Shown: one piece after another, positions 61,701 to 64,000 of the stretch
How positions within the stretch are numbered: the stretch's first letter is position 1
Layout: each line of letters starts with the position of its first letter
NCBI RefSeq assembly: GCF_016808095.1
Contig: NC_068970.1
Span: 14,614,501-14,678,500 of the forward strand
Direction of reading: 5' to 3'
Origin: Vigna angularis
Taxonomy: Eukaryota; Streptophyta; Magnoliopsida; Fabales; Fabaceae
DNA length: 64,000 nt
Notes under the pieces: generated by a model
Told to the model about the DNA's origin: nothing
Database searches by the model: none
The model's input: only the letters and a program-made list of their open reading frames with translations
Position numbers and translations under genes: made by a program

Positions 61701-62198
61701 ATATTCTTAGCTTTTGTGGCTGTAAAATGGCTTGATTCAGCTTTGGTTGTGGTTTTAGTTAACCTATACGCAGTAGGCTTTTGTGAATTGTTCCATGCCT
61801 AATGATTTCTTTGTTCATTTTTGTTGGCAGCATAATTATGTTTTTGTCAGACATGTCTGGAAGGAAACCCTTGTACAGGAAGTATGTGACCTTTATACAT
61901 CTCCAGTGAGTGCAAGTTCATATTGACATTTGCTAATTGGTTTTCAATCCTATTTTATTCTGGGTTTTTGTAGGGCATTTGTTTTCTTTAGTTCACCTAT
62001 TGCCAGAGAATTGGTTATGGAAATTAAAAAAGATGCACAGGTGTTGCCTCGAATAGGTGCTCTAAGAGAGGTGAGATTTTTTTTTGGGGTCTACACGGAA
62101 CTTGAATTTTCCCCCAAAAATTCAAAATTTTCTTATTGTCATTTTGTGACCTCATTTTGATGCAGATGAACTTGGAGTATTTTACCATAGACACTCAG
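55762..62198 (+). CDS. KEU: SM (Sec1/Munc18) protein, KEULE/SEC11-like; partial, continues past the window
   Basis: Syntaxin-binding SM protein that promotes SNARE assembly in vesicle fusion, including at the cell plate. Seven exons visible: 55762-55840, 57725-57783, 59633-59714, 60934-61012, 61831-61881, 61974-62070, 62166-62198. They give 480 nt (160 codons) in frame with GT-AG introns. The start is MSVSDSDSSSSSYGADCKSL, followed by RLLHEMLRSAKTGDSKSTWK, VLIMDKLTVKIMSHSCKMAD, PAMDAIYFIQPTREN, FLSDMSGRKPLYRKAFVFF and VLPRIGALREMNLEYFTIDT. This is domain 1 of the Sec1 family, close to Arabidopsis KEULE. Full-length relatives are about 660 aa, so roughly three quarters is missing: the next exon was not found before 64000. 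Introns 1 and 2 are each near 1.9 kb, and the last visible intron is swollen by repeats. Confidence 0.94.
60396..60440. repeat. 13-bp perfect inverted repeat within a KEULE intron
   Basis: AAAGGGAAGGCAA (60396-60408) and its reverse complement TTGCCTTCCCTTT (60428-60440) are separated by 19 nt. They sit in a purine-rich patch of the intron between exons 3 and 4. This could be a hairpin or a remnant of a small foldback element. Confidence 0.6.
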
Positions 62199-62375
62199 GT
62201 ATGTGGTTGTGCATTAGTAGTCAATTTCACTGCTTGATCACCGTAGTCTTCTATGACTGTCATCGTATATGACTTTTCATATGAATAGAATTACTGTCCT
62301 TTTGTTTTCATTGGGATTATATAAAAGAATTGAAAGGCTGTATTTTCTGATTGATTGATGTGTACAGGTGGTACG

Positions 62376-63370
62376 CAACTATATAAATATAAGGTTGGTT
62401 GACATAAGGCAAAAATTCAGCTAATCTAAAGTTGGATAAGTAGAGAGACATTGAGCTGAAACCGTGTGTTTCTGAGACTACTTTATTTATATTGAGAAAA
62501 CGAAATCAGTATAATAAACAAAGGAGATATGTCATCCTCGAATAATAAAGATATAATACATGGATAAATAAAAATATTCCTAATAATACATATATAATTC
62601 ATATATTCCTGATTCTAAAGATTATAAAATATATTCCTGATTATAAAAGATGTAAGCATCTCAATGTTCTTGATGAGGAGAGTTGAAGAGTTGACTTACT
62701 AGGCTCATTGTAATGACAATATCTAGAAGAGTTACAGTGAGGTAATTTAGCTTACCAACTAATTGTTTGGCAACAACTGTGTCCACAAATTTGTGTATAT
62801 TCTTCCTTTGCAACCAAGTGAGCTTTATAGCTAGCAATTTTAACATTAGGTTCTGTTTTAAGAGTGTACAATAACTAACACCCAAAAATTGATTCCCCAG
62901 TTGGAAAAGGAACCAATTCCAAAATACCACTACTTTGAAGGATGAGATAAAGCTTCATGCGGAAACTTAGGAATAGGAATAAAAGATAACAAGGACATAT
63001 TTCTAGTCGATGTGTGATCTCTAAAATACCCTTTTATGTCTAGGGCTAAATATCTTGAGTGTGAGACTATTTATTTGTAAGTGGTTTGATATGACACGAT
63101 AGACCTAACAAACCTCATTAGTAGTTGAGCTATAGGAAATAGAGTGGCATTGAGTTGAAATTGTGTGTTTTTGAGACAACACAAGTGCTTATTTATACTG
63201 AGAACACGAAATCAATACAATAAATAGAAGAGATATGATATCCTCTGATAATAAAGATATGATAGGGAATTAATAAAATTCCTAATAATACATATATAAT
63301 CTAGATATTCTGATTCTAAAATATTATAGAAGATACTCTTGATCATAAAAGATCTGTATCTTATTTATAT
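62376..63370. repeat. Two related ~260-bp repeats in the last visible KEULE intron
   Basis: 62440-62655 and 63140-63355 share GAGACATTGAGCTGAAA / GTGGCATTGAGTTGAAA, then GAGAA(A/C)ACGAAATCA, then ATTCCTAATAATACATATAT. The same GAGAAAATGGAATCAATACA phrase recurs at 63581. They look like decayed copies of one dispersed repeat, possibly LTR fragments; ends are not defined. Confidence 0.6.
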
Positions 63371-63558
63371 AATTATAACATTTCTAAATCTGCAACACGA
63401 CAGTACCAGAATCCGTGCCACATCTGAGCAGTTCCATCGCTTAGTAAGTTTCAAAATATATGACATGTTGATACGCAACATGTGTTTGTCCAATTCCACA
63501 TAGCCATTGTTAAACTATAGGAATAGAGTTGATGAGCCGAAGCCTGTGTTACTAAGCT

Positions 63559-64000
63559 GGCATGAGTGCTATCTTTATATTGAGAAAATGGAATCAATAC
63601 AATAAATACAAGAGATTTGATATTCACAAATAATAAACCTTTGTATTGGACAGATGAAATATTTTTATTGCTGCATCTGTAACATTATAAGGATTACTCA
63701 CAGTAAGTAAATAGATGTTTTATCTGAGAAAATTGGAAGTACTATTAGATATTTGGGTTATAAATCCTATAGTGTGTGCAAGCCGGCATGAGTGCTATCT
63801 TTGTATTGAGAAAATGGAATCAATACAATATATACAGGAGATTTGATATTCACAAATAATAAACCTTTGTATTGGACAGATGAAATATTTTTATTGCTGC
63901 ATCTGTAACATTATAAGGATTACTCACAGTAAGTAAATAGATGTTTTATCTGAGAAAATTGGAAGTACTATTTGGGTTATAAATCCTATAGTGTGTGCAA
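63559..64000. repeat. 226-bp tandem duplication at the right edge
   Basis: GGCATGAGTGCTATCTTT starts at 63559 and again at 63785. The second copy follows the first with a few substitutions and loses 7 bp (AGATATT region near 63750). The second copy runs to the window end, so more units may follow. Confidence 0.9.

Overview
The window reads as nuclear DNA of a flowering plant, most likely a legume of the Phaseolus/Vigna group. The signs are spliced genes with GT-AG introns, very AT-rich intergenic DNA, a nuclear tRNA gene, a plant Tekay-type chromovirus with an initiator-Met primer site, and plant-only families (DUF1442, a nuclear group II maturase, a KEULE-type SM protein). The legume assignment is an inference from overall sequence style.

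Layout. 1313-3973 (+): four-exon LRR receptor kinase whose kinase domain lacks several catalytic residues. 3974-10590: AT-rich intergenic DNA. 10591-19708: complete Ty3/gypsy retrotransposon on the minus strand, with 2205-bp LTRs that differ at about 5 sites and two coding lesions. 20468-21202 (+): two-exon DUF1442 gene. 23410-25769 (-): seven-exon organellar release-factor-like protein with a GGQ motif. 25770-33196: AT-rich DNA with a candidate solo LTR at 30067-32220. 33197-36398 (-): six-exon myeloid-leukemia-factor family gene. 39590-40610: degenerate minisatellite with a 27-bp period. 41748-41819 (+): tRNA-His(GTG). 45083-47576 (-): two-exon nuclear-encoded mitochondrial group II intron maturase, nMAT4-like. 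47800-54400: repeat-rich block with AT-rich tandem units, an LTR-like GC-rich island, a 48-bp minisatellite and a broken copia RNase H fragment. 55762 to beyond 64000 (+): first seven coding exons of a KEULE/SEC1-type syntaxin-binding protein.

The genes are separate single-locus plant genes, not an operon or a pathway cluster. Two (the release-factor-like protein and the maturase) probably act in organelle gene expression. The LRR kinase and the SM protein act at or towards the plasma membrane. Exon boundaries were read by hand: each model is in frame across every junction, with GT-AG introns. I found no CRISPR array, bacterial-type island or clearly new biological system. The more unusual items are the pseudokinase-type receptor, the young but disabled retrotransposon, the 27-bp and 48-bp minisatellites, and the possible ancestral synteny of the DUF1442, release-factor and KEULE genes.
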